From Paenibacillus vini (lineage in GTDB: Bacteria; Bacillota; Bacilli; Paenibacillales; Paenibacillaceae), in the NCBI RefSeq assembly GCF_018403325.1, contig NZ_BOSL01000027.1, forward strand, positions 1 through 37,812: a stretch of DNA of 37,812 bases, given 5' to 3'. The translations under genes and the position numbers were made by a program. The notes below the pieces were generated by a model that saw only the letters and a program-made list of their open reading frames with translations, made no database searches and was not told the origin of the DNA. Shown here one piece after another: positions 1 through 7,990 of this stretch (its first letter is position 1; the number at the start of each line of letters is the position of its first letter).

Positions 1-47
1 ATTACGGCTTTAGCCAGTTGAGCTCGCGAAGCGTGCGAAACAAAAAA

Positions 48-66
48 CCACCCGCTATGCGGGTGG
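48..66. repeat. IS left-end hairpin (copy 1)
   Basis: CCACCCGC and GCGGGTGG form a perfect 8-bp stem with a TAT loop. Such subterminal hairpins are what HUH TnpA proteins bind. It resembles the right-end hairpin in sequence (CCACCCG core). Confidence 0.85.
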
Positions 67-90
67 AGGGATCGAAGGTTTGACCACCAA

Positions 91-142
91 GACCATTCCG
101 ATAAAATTGAGATGTTCAGGCTCAACAATGAAAGGAATGGTC
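91..142 (+). promoter_or_regulatory. Hairpin masking the tnpA ribosome-binding site (copy 1)
   Basis: GACCATTCC (91-99) pairs perfectly with GGAATGGTC (134-142), and inside it TTGAG (107-111) pairs with CTCAA (121-125). The 3' arm contains the only Shine-Dalgarno-like run (AAAGGA, 131-136) ahead of the ATG at 147. Folding therefore hides the ribosome site. IS200 elements are known to limit transposase translation with an mRNA stem-loop of this kind; that this one does so is inferred. Confidence 0.75.
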
Positions 143-146
143 TTAA

Positions 147-620
147 ATGGCAAACAAGAGCTATAGTCTAGCTCACACGAAGTGGATGTGCAAATACCAC
201 ATTGTGTTCACCCCGAAGTATAGACGGAAAGAGATCTATAATCAAGTAAGGAAAGACTTAATCGAAATTTTCAAACGTTTATGTAAATACAAGGGGGTAG
301 AAATAATAGAAGGCCACATGATGCCAGATCATGTACATATGTTAGTAGCGATACCCCCAAAAATCTCAGTATCTTCATTTATGGGATATCTGAAGGGAAA
401 AAGCTCGCTGATGATATTTGAGAAGCATGCCAGCTTGAAGTATAAATATGGAAACCGGAAATTTTGGGCAGAGGGATACTACGTCAGCACAGTAGGCTTG
501 AATGAGGCCACTGTCGCTAAATATATACGTGAGCAAGAAGCACATGACCAAGCAATGGATAAACTGAGTGTGAAAGAGTATGAGGATCCATTCAGCAGAA
601 ACAGTAACAAGAAGAAGTAA
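147..620 (+). CDS. tnpA: IS200/IS605-family Y1 transposase TnpA (copy 1)
   Basis: This 157-residue protein is the usual length for IS200-type TnpA. It is a HUH single-strand endonuclease that cuts and rejoins one DNA strand at the element ends and acts as a dimer. The metal-binding His-hydrophobe-His pair is in DHVHML (H62, H64). The catalytic tyrosine is most likely Y126 in ATVAKYIREQ. The N-terminal block around KYHIVFTPKYRRK is typical of the family. The C-terminus is lysine-rich. The ORF looks intact and identical to copy 2, so the element is probably active or recently spread. Its codon and base use is more AT-rich than the chromosomal genes around it. Translation is likely damped by the upstream hairpin. 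Confidence 0.95.
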   Translation: MANKSYSLAHTKWMCKYHIVFTPKYRRKEIYNQVRKDLIEIFKRLCKYKGVEIIEGHMMPDHVHMLVAIPPKISVSSFMGYLKGKSSLMIFEKHASLKYKYGNRKFWAEGYYVSTVGLNEATVAKYIREQEAHDQAMDKLSVKEYEDPFSRNSNKKK

Positions 621-732
621 ACCAGTTTAACTGGTAAGTGAAAGTGACAAAAACACTGAGCCTGAACAATTTTATTGTCAGGCTAGCGTCTTTAGGCGCA
701 GTTTGGCAACAGGGGGTTATACCCCAAGAGCA

Positions 733-755
733 AACCACCCGTTGGACGGGTGGTT
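733..755. repeat. IS right-end hairpin (copy 1)
   Basis: AACCACCCGT and ACGGGTGGTT form a perfect 10-bp stem with a TGG loop just inside the right boundary of the element, matching the left-end hairpin in core sequence. Confidence 0.85.
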
Positions 756-824
756 ATGATTGGAATTATGGATATTGGTATTTTAGGATCTGCGCAAGAA
801 GCAAGAAAGTGGGGCCCAAAAAAT

Positions 825-3104
825 ATGAAAACGCTCATTATCGCCGAAAAACCGGATATGGGGCGAACGATTGCCGCGGTCATCGAGCCGAGGGCGAAGA
901 ACAACCGGTCTTATTTGGAGGGGGATCGTTATATCATTACCTGGGCGATCGGCCATCTGCTCGGCTTGGCCGAGCCCGACGCTTACGATGCGAAGTACAA
1001 ACGCTGGAATTTCGGCGATTTGCCAATCCTTCCGGAGCAATTCAAGATTGTACCGAATCCGAGAACGAAGGACCAGCTAAAGACGATCGGGGAACTGGCC
1101 AAACGGTGTAATGCGATCGTGAATGCCTGTGACGCCGGGCGGGAAGGACAATACATATTCGCCCTCATCCAGCAGCAGCTTAAATTAACCCAGCCGGTAA
1201 AAAGATTGTGGATTTCCGACCTTACCGCGGAGAGTATCGCGAAAGGCTTTGAAGGTCTCCACGACAGCTCCGAATTTCAAAATCTGGAGCTTGCCGCAAG
1301 GGCGCGCAGTGAGGCCGATTGGCTGGTAGGGATGAACGCTTCGCGGGCGTTTACGACCAAGCACCGGACATTGCTGTCGGTCGGACGGGTTCAGACGCCG
1401 GTGCTTGCGCTGATTTATGATCGGCAAAAAGAAATCGAAAATTTCGATTCGCTCACGTATTACGAGATAAAAGCCGATTTTGCCCAAAACGAACGTAAAT
1501 ATGTCGGCTCCTGGCAGGGCGAACGATTGACGGACGGAGAGAAAGCCGCCTCGATCGCCGACAAGGTCCGTGGCAAGCAGGGACGTATCGCGGAATACGA
1601 AGTGAAAGAAACCCGGGAGTATCCCTTCAAGCTTTATGATCTGACTTTGCTTCAACGGGAAGCAAACGCGAAATACGGCTATTCGGCCAAGAAGACGTTG
1701 GATTTGGCCCAAGCTCTGTATGAGAAGCATAAAGTCATTACCTATCCCCGGACTAGCTCCAACTATGTAACCGAGCAAAATATCGACGGGATGCACAAAA
1801 CTCTTCATATGCTGAAATCATCGCCGTACCGGGATTTGGCAGAAGGGGGAGACCCGCGGATTGTGCATGTCAACAACAAGTCCGTCTGCAATCCGTCGCG
1901 CGTCGAAGATCACCATGCCATTCTGCCGACTCTGAGACGCGCGGGAACGCTCAGCAAAGAAGAGCAGCATATTTATGACCTTGTCGTACGCCGCTTCTTA
2001 TCCCATTTCTATCCTCCGGCAGAATATAAGCAGCATACGCTGCTTACGGAGGTCGAGTCTGAAATGTTCAAGACGAACGTAAAGGAGCTGCTATCGCTCG
2101 GCTGGAAGGTCTGTCTGCCGGGAGAAGAGAGCACCGGCAAATCGTCGGGCTCCGGACGCGGCAAAAAGCAGGAGGATGAGGACGAAGCGGAGGAACTGGT
2201 CAGCGAGCCGTTTTCAATCGACCGGGATGGTCCGGTTCAGTGTACCGATGCGCAGGCGAAGGAGAAGGCGACCCAGCCGCCGAAGGCATATACGGAAGGA
2301 ACACTGCTGAAGGCGATGGAGAGCGCCGGGAAACAGCTGGAGAACGAGGAGCTTCGCGAGGCGATGAAGGAAGCGGGTCTCGGAACGCCGGCTACCCGGG
2401 CGGCAACGATCGAACGGCTCAAAAAGGTCGGCTACATCACGATGCAGGGCAAGCGGATTACGGTGACCCAGAAAGGCCGGACAGCGGTGGAATTGATCCG
2501 GCATGCGGGCGTTGAGCTGTTGACTTCCCCGGAAATGACCGGGCAATGGGAGCGGCGGCTGCATCAGATTTCAAAGGGAGAAGCGGCCAGCGAAAAGTTC
2601 ATGGAGAACGTCAAGCGGTTTGCTATTTCCATCATCGATAAAGTAAGGACGCAGCCCAAGGCGGATGCCTCGCTGTTCGAAGCCGGTGAGGACGAGAAAG
2701 GCAAACGGAAACGGGGAGCCGGTAAAGAAGCAGGCCAAACGGCCCGCAAACAGGCCGGTAACGGTGGTGAAAGCGGAGGCCAGACCGCTTCCCGCCGCGT
2801 AGCTTCCAACGGTTCCGGCGGCGGGCTGCAGCCGCTGGCTCCTTGCCCGCGCGAGGGCTGCGGCGGCCAATTGATCGAAGGCCGCAAAGGGTTTGGATGC
2901 ACCCATTTTAAACAAGGCTGCGGTTTCGTAATCTGGAAGGAATTTGCGGGGAAGAACATATCGCAAAATATGCTGAACGCTTTACTTGAAAAGGGACAGA
3001 CCCAATTGCTGACGTTTAAGCAGCCTGAGGGCGATTACAAAGCGAGAATCCGGTTGGTTGACCGTATAAGCGGCAAGCTGGAGATTCAACGGGAAGAGTC
3101 TTGA
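825..3104 (+). CDS. topB: DNA topoisomerase III (type IA)
   Basis: The 759-residue product is a type IA topoisomerase, which relaxes and decatenates DNA through a 5'-phosphotyrosine link. The Toprim domain opens the protein (IIAEKP with E8; DAGREGQ at 103-109). The active-site tyrosine is Y307 in VITYPRTSS. A charged linker lies near residues 430-460 and a long basic Gly/Lys/Arg linker precedes a C-terminal zinc ribbon with cysteines 674, 679, 692 and 699. This is slightly longer than Bacillus TopB. The ATG at 825 is chosen because the family motif starts there; a longer frame back to 750 would start inside the IS. The ribosome site is only fair (AAGTGGGG). The IS right end lies 63 bp upstream, so any native promoter further out is separated from the gene. 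A terminator follows directly. Confidence 0.95.
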   Translation: MKTLIIAEKPDMGRTIAAVIEPRAKNNRSYLEGDRYIITWAIGHLLGLAEPDAYDAKYKRWNFGDLPILPEQFKIVPNPRTKDQLKTIGELAKRCNAIVNACDAGREGQYIFALIQQQLKLTQPVKRLWISDLTAESIAKGFEGLHDSSEFQNLELAARARSEADWLVGMNASRAFTTKHRTLLSVGRVQTPVLALIYDRQKEIENFDSLTYYEIKADFAQNERKYVGSWQGERLTDGEKAASIADKVRGKQGRIAEYEVKETREYPFKLYDLTLLQREANAKYGYSAKKTLDLAQALYEKHKVITYPRTSSNYVTEQNIDGMHKTLHMLKSSPYRDLAEGGDPRIVHVNNKSVCNPSRVEDHHAILPTLRRAGTLSKEEQHIYDLVVRRFLSHFYPPAEYKQHTLLTEVESEMFKTNVKELLSLGWKVCLPGEESTGKSSGSGRGKKQEDEDEAEELVSEPFSIDRDGPVQCTDAQAKEKATQPPKAYTEGTLLKAMESAGKQLENEELREAMKEAGLGTPATRAATIERLKKVGYITMQGKRITVTQKGRTAVELIRHAGVELLTSPEMTGQWERRLHQISKGEAASEKFMENVKRFAISIIDKVRTQPKADASLFEAGEDEKGKRKRGAGKEAGQTARKQAGNGGESGGQTASRRVASNGSGGGLQPLAPCPREGCGGQLIEGRKGFGCTHFKQGCGFVIWKEFAGKNISQNMLNALLEKGQTQLLTFKQPEGDYKARIRLVDRISGKLEIQREES

Positions 3105-3116
3105 TATAAAAGAACA

Positions 3117-3153
3117 AGGCAGCTGCTCTAACAATGAGCGGCTGCCTTTTTTT
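3117..3153 (+). terminator. Rho-independent terminator after topB
   Basis: GGCAGCTGCTC pairs with GAGCGGCTGCC (one mismatch) around a 7-base loop, followed by seven T. It lies between topB and the convergent HAD gene. Confidence 0.88.
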
Positions 3154-3208
3154 ATGGCAAGAATATATCAGAAAAGCAGTTTATCTACGAAAAACAAGCA
3201 TGTCCATA

Positions 3209-3994
3209 TTAGCGGCCGATGCGACCGGAGGATGCACTCCGACTAGCTTGGGTAAGCGTCAGGCTTCCGGCGATCACACCCGGAACGGCCTCCAGAGAGG
3301 ATACGGTATACATAGAAGTGTCCGTCTCTTTTTTTAGATCAATCAGATTATAGGTCCATTCCTTCGGATGTTTGATATAGATGGCGTTGATTCCGGCGGA
3401 AAGGGCCGGCTCGATGTCCGTGCGCAGGCTGTTCCCGATCATCCAGGTAGAACGCCGTTCAAATGTACGGGAGGTCAAAATTTCTTCCAGCGCTTCAACA
3501 TTTTTATGCTGCCGGATGTAGATTCGGTCCTGGAAATAATCGGCCAGTTTCATCTGTTCGATTTTACGCTGCTGGATGGTCGTTTCTCCTCCGGTGTACA
3601 GGTATAGCTCATGTCCTTGCGATCTTAAGAGATTCAGTGTTTCCACCATGCCAGGATAAGGCTCAACCTCACGGTCATACACGCTCATTCCTAGCTTCAT
3701 CAGTTTATCTTCTTCCGCAATATTAAGATCCCGGCCCAGGAGCCGGCAGAAATAACGATAAGAGTCCACAAGGGATTGTGGAAAATGACTGCTGACGAAG
3801 CCGATCAGCTCCACGCCGGCGACATCGATTTCAATTTGCTTGTTGCGGATTTCCTCGGTCGTGATGCGGAATTCCTGAAACCAATCGGCCAACAATTCAC
3901 TGAATTCGTCAAGAATTTGGTCGAAATAAATATTACAGTGGACAAGGGTATCGTCCAGATCGAAAATAATTTGCTGCCGCAGCGGCCTATTCAA
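3209..3994 (-). CDS. HAD-superfamily hydrolase (phosphatase-like)
   Basis: The product has 261 residues. Motif I is IIFDLDDTLV (nucleophile D12, acid/base D14). A cap of helices follows. Motif II is probably in LYLYTGG, and motif IV is in MIGNSLRTDIEPALSAGINAIYI. This is the phosphoglycolate-phosphatase-like branch of HAD enzymes; the substrate cannot be read from the sequence. The start is TTG at 3994, set by AAGGAGTG six bases upstream. The last ~30 residues (from about VIAGSLT) are a Ser/Arg-rich tail outside the HAD fold. It lies 84 bp downstream of the winged-helix regulator on the same strand, so the two may be cotranscribed. Confidence 0.85.
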   Translation of the reverse strand: MNRPLRQQIIFDLDDTLVHCNIYFDQILDEFSELLADWFQEFRITTEEIRNKQIEIDVAGVELIGFVSSHFPQSLVDSYRYFCRLLGRDLNIAEEDKLMKLGMSVYDREVEPYPGMVETLNLLRSQGHELYLYTGGETTIQQRKIEQMKLADYFQDRIYIRQHKNVEALEEILTSRTFERRSTWMIGNSLRTDIEPALSAGINAIYIKHPKEWTYNLIDLKKETDTSMYTVSSLEAVPGVIAGSLTLTQASRSASSGRIGR

Positions 3995-4078
3995 GTTAAG
4001 TCACTCCTTCTGAAGGGAAGCGGGTAAATTTTTGTATGTATCCTACCTTAGCAGAAGGGCCGACGGAAAAGCAAATAC

Positions 4079-4993
4079 CTACAATCGAATATAGGATTCA
4101 AGGAACATCTGCAGTTCGGACGCTCCATCCGGCCGGATGCTGAATTTCTCGTTGTCCCGGTCCATCAGGTGGACGCGGAGAAGACCGGCTACACGAAGCC
4201 GCATCATATGATGCATCAGTTGTTCCTCGGTTTCGTTCAAATTCTGAAGAAGTTCCTGCAGAGATTTCGGCTCATCAGCCACGTAGCGCAACAGGCGCAA
4301 TCGTTCCGGGTTGGCAAGGGCACGCGTCAGTCGCAGCAGGCAGATTGGCGGCTCGTCTTCGTCCAGTTCCGGCAAATCCAGAGGATACTGGATCAGCAGC
4401 GTACTTTCATAGAAGCAATATGTATTTATGGGACGAAAATGGATGGAGGGGAGCAGAACTACCTTTTTGATCGGCAGCTGAGGTTCCAGCACCAATCCGC
4501 CGGAGGCATACTCCAGCAGGGCATCGGGATCCATCTTGTGCATCAAAGCCTGTTTCTCGGCCGCATCCTCTTCCAGCAAGGAAGCATACTGCTCCTCAAT
4601 CTCGCTGAAATATTCATCGTTCCACATCCGCAATAGAGGAACGTAGGTTTTCAGCCGCGAAATATCCTCACTATTCACAGCGGGAACATAGGATTTGAGC
4701 TTGTGAAGCAGTGTATCTTCTGCGGCTTCGGCAAGCTCGTTCAAAAAGGAATCGATATCTGAATCCGTACTGCGTTCCAATATCAGGGCATATAGCAAAT
4801 CATAGTCCGTAAAGGGGAGCGCCGCCGTCTCGGTAAAACGTTGCCGATCCTCTTCGCTAAACCGGGAATCGAGGGACTCGATCCATTCGGTACCGACATC
4901 CAGATTGTTCACCCATTTACGGGTCGTGTATATAATAAAGCTGCTTAGAAGTTCATACACCGGTGAAACATCGATTTTCACGTCATAGTACAT
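4079..4993 (-). CDS. ArsR-like winged-helix transcriptional regulator
   Basis: The product has 304 residues. A winged-helix domain lies at the C-terminal end (ICLLRLTRALANPERLRLLRYVADEPKSLQ onward, with a recognition-helix region ending in MMRLRVAGLL). The long N-terminal part is acidic and predicted helical, without a family I can name. Large ArsR-type proteins with an N-terminal ligand or interaction domain are common in Paenibacillus (recalled, not searched). No metal-binding Cys pair of the classic ArsR ELCVCDL type is present. The ATG at 4993 is chosen because GGGAGG lies six bases upstream; a GTG at 5008 would place that ribosome site inside the gene. The target is unknown; the HAD gene downstream and the divergent ABC operon are candidates. 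Confidence 0.75.
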   Translation of the reverse strand: MYYDVKIDVSPVYELLSSFIIYTTRKWVNNLDVGTEWIESLDSRFSEEDRQRFTETAALPFTDYDLLYALILERSTDSDIDSFLNELAEAAEDTLLHKLKSYVPAVNSEDISRLKTYVPLLRMWNDEYFSEIEEQYASLLEEDAAEKQALMHKMDPDALLEYASGGLVLEPQLPIKKVVLLPSIHFRPINTYCFYESTLLIQYPLDLPELDEDEPPICLLRLTRALANPERLRLLRYVADEPKSLQELLQNLNETEEQLMHHMMRLRVAGLLRVHLMDRDNEKFSIRPDGASELQMFLESYIRL

Positions 4994-5036
4994 GATTAAA
5001 CCTCCCACGGGTCAATGCATACATTTTCATTATGGC

Positions 5037-5065
5037 TTGTTGGCGTGGAGGTTGTCTACTATAAT
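5037..5065 (+). promoter_or_regulatory. Possible sigma-A promoter for the ABC/two-component operon
   Basis: TTGTTG and TATAAT are separated by 17 bp. The predicted start leaves a leader of about 185 bases before the ATPase gene at 5259, in which I see no recognisable riboswitch. Confidence 0.45.
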
Positions 5066-5258
5066 GTTTGTATACGGTTTGAAAAGAGTGACTTTATTTC
5101 ATCTAAAAGCTAACATGAATGCCACATTACGGAAGTCGCCGGGTTATCCAGCGATTTTCTTTCTTTATTGTTGCCAATTATGAAGATGCTGTAATGGATT
5201 TTGAAGCCTATTTCCAATAAACTAAAGATGAGAGCGCAATTAAAGGAGAATCGGACAG

Positions 5259-5993
5259 ATGATCAAAGTAAGCCACTTGAAAAAATCGGTGGATGGCAAT
5301 AAAAAACAGGTTTTGCGGGGAATCACCACCCAGTTTGAGCAGGGAGAAATCATCGGCGTCGTCGGACCGAGCGGCAGCGGCAAGAGCACGTTGCTCCGTT
5401 GCCTCGCATTGCGGGAGAGCTGGAATGGTGGGGAGTACTCCTGGGACGGCAACCAGATCATTAAGGGCGGGGGCAAAGGCTCACAGAAATACCGTTCCAA
5501 ATGCGCCTACCTGGAGCAAAATCCATCGTTATATCCCGACAAGACGGCGTTGAAAAATGTGCTGATCGGACAAGTCGGCCAGACTTCCTTCTTGAGACGG
5601 ATCACCGGGATGGTGCGGTCCGACGATTACATGGGCGCGATGGACGAGCTGGAGAAGTTCGGTTTGCTCGATAAAGCTCATGTTAAGGCCGGTAAGCTTA
5701 GCGGGGGAGAACGACAGCGCGTTGCCATCTGCCGCGCACTGGTCCATGGAGCCGGATTTATCGCAGCGGACGAGCCGGTAGTGGGTCTCGATCCCCAATC
5801 GGCGGAACGCGTACTGAATACACTTCGCTCGCTTTGCAGCGAACAGGGCAAAACAGTCGTTGCCGCATTGCCGATTGAACTGGCCGAGCGCTATTGCACG
5901 AGAATTTGGGGACTCTATGAAGGAGAACTTAAGCTCGATGTATCGGGCAGACGGTTGACCGCGGAAGAGAAGCGGTCGATCGATCTGGTATGA
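5259..5993 (+). CDS. ABC transporter ATP-binding protein (PhnC-like), without a permease nearby
   Basis: This 244-residue nucleotide-binding subunit has Walker [10 protein letters not shown] (about 36-44), a Q-loop near YLEQNP, signature LSGGERQR (about 149-156) and Walker B FIAADEP. The switch His is not evident: the usual position reads VVAALPIEL where most family members have a His. The closest family by eye is the phosphonate importer ATPase PhnC or other small-solute importers. No membrane permease lies in the window on either side. The next gene overlaps by four bases (ATGA) and encodes a lipoprotein. The ATG follows AAAGGAG at a good distance. It may energise a permease encoded elsewhere, or have a regulatory role with the two-component system downstream. 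Confidence 0.82.
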   Translation: MIKVSHLKKSVDGNKKQVLRGITTQFEQGEIIGVVGPSGSGKSTLLRCLALRESWNGGEYSWDGNQIIKGGGKGSQKYRSKCAYLEQNPSLYPDKTALKNVLIGQVGQTSFLRRITGMVRSDDYMGAMDELEKFGLLDKAHVKAGKLSGGERQRVAICRALVHGAGFIAADEPVVGLDPQSAERVLNTLRSLCSEQGKTVVAALPIELAERYCTRIWGLYEGELKLDVSGRRLTAEEKRSIDLV

Positions 5994-7261
5994 AGAGAGT
6001 GATGAAATTGTTCCACAAAAGCTGGATTACCGCAGCAGCCGGGGGTTTTCTGCTCTTTGCGCTGAGCGGATGCAATATCATTAAAGATCCGAAATCGCTG
6101 ATGGAGACGCCGCAGCTGTCCTCGGACAAAGAATCGCTTATCAGCGTTATTAACGCCGAGATCAAAGGGGCCCAGATCATTCGTCCCCGGGACGTAAGCG
6201 ACATAAGCTCGATCCGGACACCCGATCTGAACAACGACGGAGTCAAGGAAGCCGTTGTATTCTACGAAACTCCGGACGAAGCGGTCCGGATTCACGGGAT
6301 GATTCTGGAACATACGGGAGACACCTGGGTTCCTAAGGTTAAATTCGACGGAGAAGGACAAGTACTGGAGACATTTGAGGTCCGCGATATTACCGGAGAC
6401 GGCAACCTGGACATTATCGCCGGCTTTACCAGCGGCGAAGAAGATCCTCAAAAAGGGCTTACCGTCTATACCTATAACGGATCCGAAGTAGAAAATGTGT
6501 TGTCCCTGCCGTACAACAATTTTCTTATCGATGATCTCAATCAGGACGGTCTGCTCGACTTGACCGTTGTAACCTTGAAGCGGGATCAGAACGCTACGGT
6601 TACGGTATACCAATATAATGAAGGCTTTCAAGAACTGGCTCACATCCAATTGGATGATCCGATCAAGCAGTACTACAATACGGTCAGCGGCAACATTACG
6701 CCTAAGCTCAAAGGAATCATCCTCGATGCCGCCTTCGGAACGCATTACGCTTATTCGCATCTGGTCGTCATGAAGGACGGCAAGCTGGTCGACCTGCTGC
6801 CTTCTCAGGACTCTACATTTAAGAACTATCCTGTTCTGAGCGGCGATGTGGATGGGGACGGCATTCTGGAGGTCGGCCGCTCCGAGAAGCCGAAAGGCTG
6901 GGAATCCCGGCCGTATGATGATATACCGCTGTTTTCTTATTACCAGTGGGAAGAAGATGCAGGTCTTAAATTCGTTATGCAGCAATATATGGATTTAGCG
7001 GGCCGTTTTTATTTCAACTTCCCTAAAGAATGGTGGGGGAAAGTAACGATCGATCCGAAGTCGGATCAAAACGAGCACCTCTGGTTTACCAAGATTGACT
7101 CGGGTGAAACGGTGGCGGAAATCCGCTTCTTCTCCCTTTCGGAATGGGAACGAAATAAAGGGGACTGGGAACTGATGGCCCGGGATAATGACAAAGTCAT
7201 TGGATTCCTGAGCCACACCGAATTGAAAATCAATAAAGGCGAAAAAGAGATCAAGCGTTAA
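5990..7261 (+). CDS. Lipoprotein with VCBS/FG-GAP-type beta-propeller repeats
   Basis: The product has 423 residues. A lipoprotein signal peptide ends in the lipobox ALSGC (Cys28), so the protein should be anchored outside the membrane. Four or five acidic loops of the DxNxDG type follow (DLNNDG, DITGDG, DLNQDG, DVDGDG), spaced about 45-70 residues apart, as in calcium-binding VCBS/FG-GAP beta-propellers. The C-terminal ~100 residues (from about FYFNFPKEWWGKV) form a separate domain. The start ATG overlaps the ATPase stop (ATGA), which implies translational coupling. It lies between an ATPase and a two-component system, so it could be an extracytoplasmic sensor or ligand-binding partner. No enzymatic motif was seen. 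Confidence 0.7.
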   Translation: MKRVMKLFHKSWITAAAGGFLLFALSGCNIIKDPKSLMETPQLSSDKESLISVINAEIKGAQIIRPRDVSDISSIRTPDLNNDGVKEAVVFYETPDEAVRIHGMILEHTGDTWVPKVKFDGEGQVLETFEVRDITGDGNLDIIAGFTSGEEDPQKGLTVYTYNGSEVENVLSLPYNNFLIDDLNQDGLLDLTVVTLKRDQNATVTVYQYNEGFQELAHIQLDDPIKQYYNTVSGNITPKLKGIILDAAFGTHYAYSHLVVMKDGKLVDLLPSQDSTFKNYPVLSGDVDGDGILEVGRSEKPKGWESRPYDDIPLFSYYQWEEDAGLKFVMQQYMDLAGRFYFNFPKEWWGKVTIDPKSDQNEHLWFTKIDSGETVAEIRFFSLSEWERNKGDWELMARDNDKVIGFLSHTELKINKGEKEIKR

Positions 7262-7291
7262 ACGCTGGCGAATAAGAGGGAGGAGACCAAG

Positions 7292-7990
7292 TTGAGCAAA
7301 GTATTGATTTTGGAAGACGAAGAATCCATCCGCAGTTTTATTGTGATCAATCTCAAGCGCAACGGGTTTGAGGTGATTGAGGCGGCGGAAGGCAACGAAG
7401 CCTTGGCGAAGCTGCAGAGCATTCCGGATATAGATATCGCACTGCTGGATGTCATGGTGCCTGGAATCGACGGGTTTGAAGTTTGCCGGAGAATCCGGGA
7501 GACGAATGAGCGGATCGGAATTATTTTTCTGACCGCAAAAGTACAGGAACAGGACAAAGTTTATGCTTTGTCTGTCGGGGCGGACGATCATGTGAGCAAG
7601 CCGTTCAGTCCGACCGAACTGATCGCCAGAATTCAATCGTTGCTCCGGAGAGTGAACGTATACCGGGAGAGCAGCGCTAAAGTATCTTTTACTTCAGGGC
7701 CGTTCACCCTGGATTTGATATCCAAGCAATTTAAAAAGAATGGCCAGCTTATAGAGCTTACGCCGACTGAATTTTCGTTGATCCAGTATTTCCTGGAGCA
7801 AGAGAACACACCGCTTAGCCGGGATTTGCTGCTGGATCATGTATGGGGCAAAGAATATATGGGTGACCCCAAGATTGTCGATGTGAACATCCGCAGGCTT
7901 CGGCAGAAGATCGAGAACAATCCGTCGGAACCGGCTTTTCTGCAAACCGTGTGGGGACACGGCTATAAGTGGAAAGGCGAGGGACAATGA
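7292..7990 (+). CDS. OmpR/PhoB-family response regulator
   Basis: The product has 232 residues. The receiver domain has the acidic pair E9/D10/E11 and the phospho-acceptor D53 (ALLDVMVPG), followed by FLTAK and VSKPFSP with the conserved Thr and Lys. The DNA-binding winged helix of the OmpR type occupies the C-terminal 100 residues (FTLDLISKQF to WGHGYKWKG). The start is TTG at 7292, preceded by GGGAGGAGA. It begins 30 bp after the lipoprotein gene and overlaps the kinase gene by four bases, so it is the partner of that kinase. Its target genes are not visible; autoregulation of this operon is possible. Confidence 0.93.
   Translation: MSKVLILEDEESIRSFIVINLKRNGFEVIEAAEGNEALAKLQSIPDIDIALLDVMVPGIDGFEVCRRIRETNERIGIIFLTAKVQEQDKVYALSVGADDHVSKPFSPTELIARIQSLLRRVNVYRESSAKVSFTSGPFTLDLISKQFKKNGQLIELTPTEFSLIQYFLEQENTPLSRDLLLDHVWGKEYMGDPKIVDVNIRRLRQKIENNPSEPAFLQTVWGHGYKWKGEGQ

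Larger units (their letters stand above)
2..761 (+). mobile_element. IS200/IS605-family insertion sequence, copy 1
   Basis: This 760-bp segment recurs base for base at 37052-37811 in the same direction; identity stops at position 1 (a versus g) and at 762 (g versus t), which sets the limits. It carries one Y1-transposase gene and subterminal hairpins instead of terminal inverted repeats, as in the single-gene IS200 group. A TTAC lies at the extreme left (2-5); some family members use TTAC as target, so the moved DNA may begin just after it (inference). Two further hairpins follow the transposase stop (621-635 with ACCAGT/ACTGGT arms, and 659-684 with AGCCTG/CAGGCT arms), neither with a T-run. 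No TnpB/IscB gene is present. The left flank is cut by the window edge. Confidence 0.93.

Noticed and set aside
638-1111. Open frame of 157 codons overlapping the IS end and topB
   Set aside because: It has no family motifs, lies in another frame of topB and has no sensible ribosome site.
4994-5008. Upstream GTG start for the winged-helix regulator
   Set aside because: The five added codons contain the GGGAGG ribosome site of the ATG at 4993.
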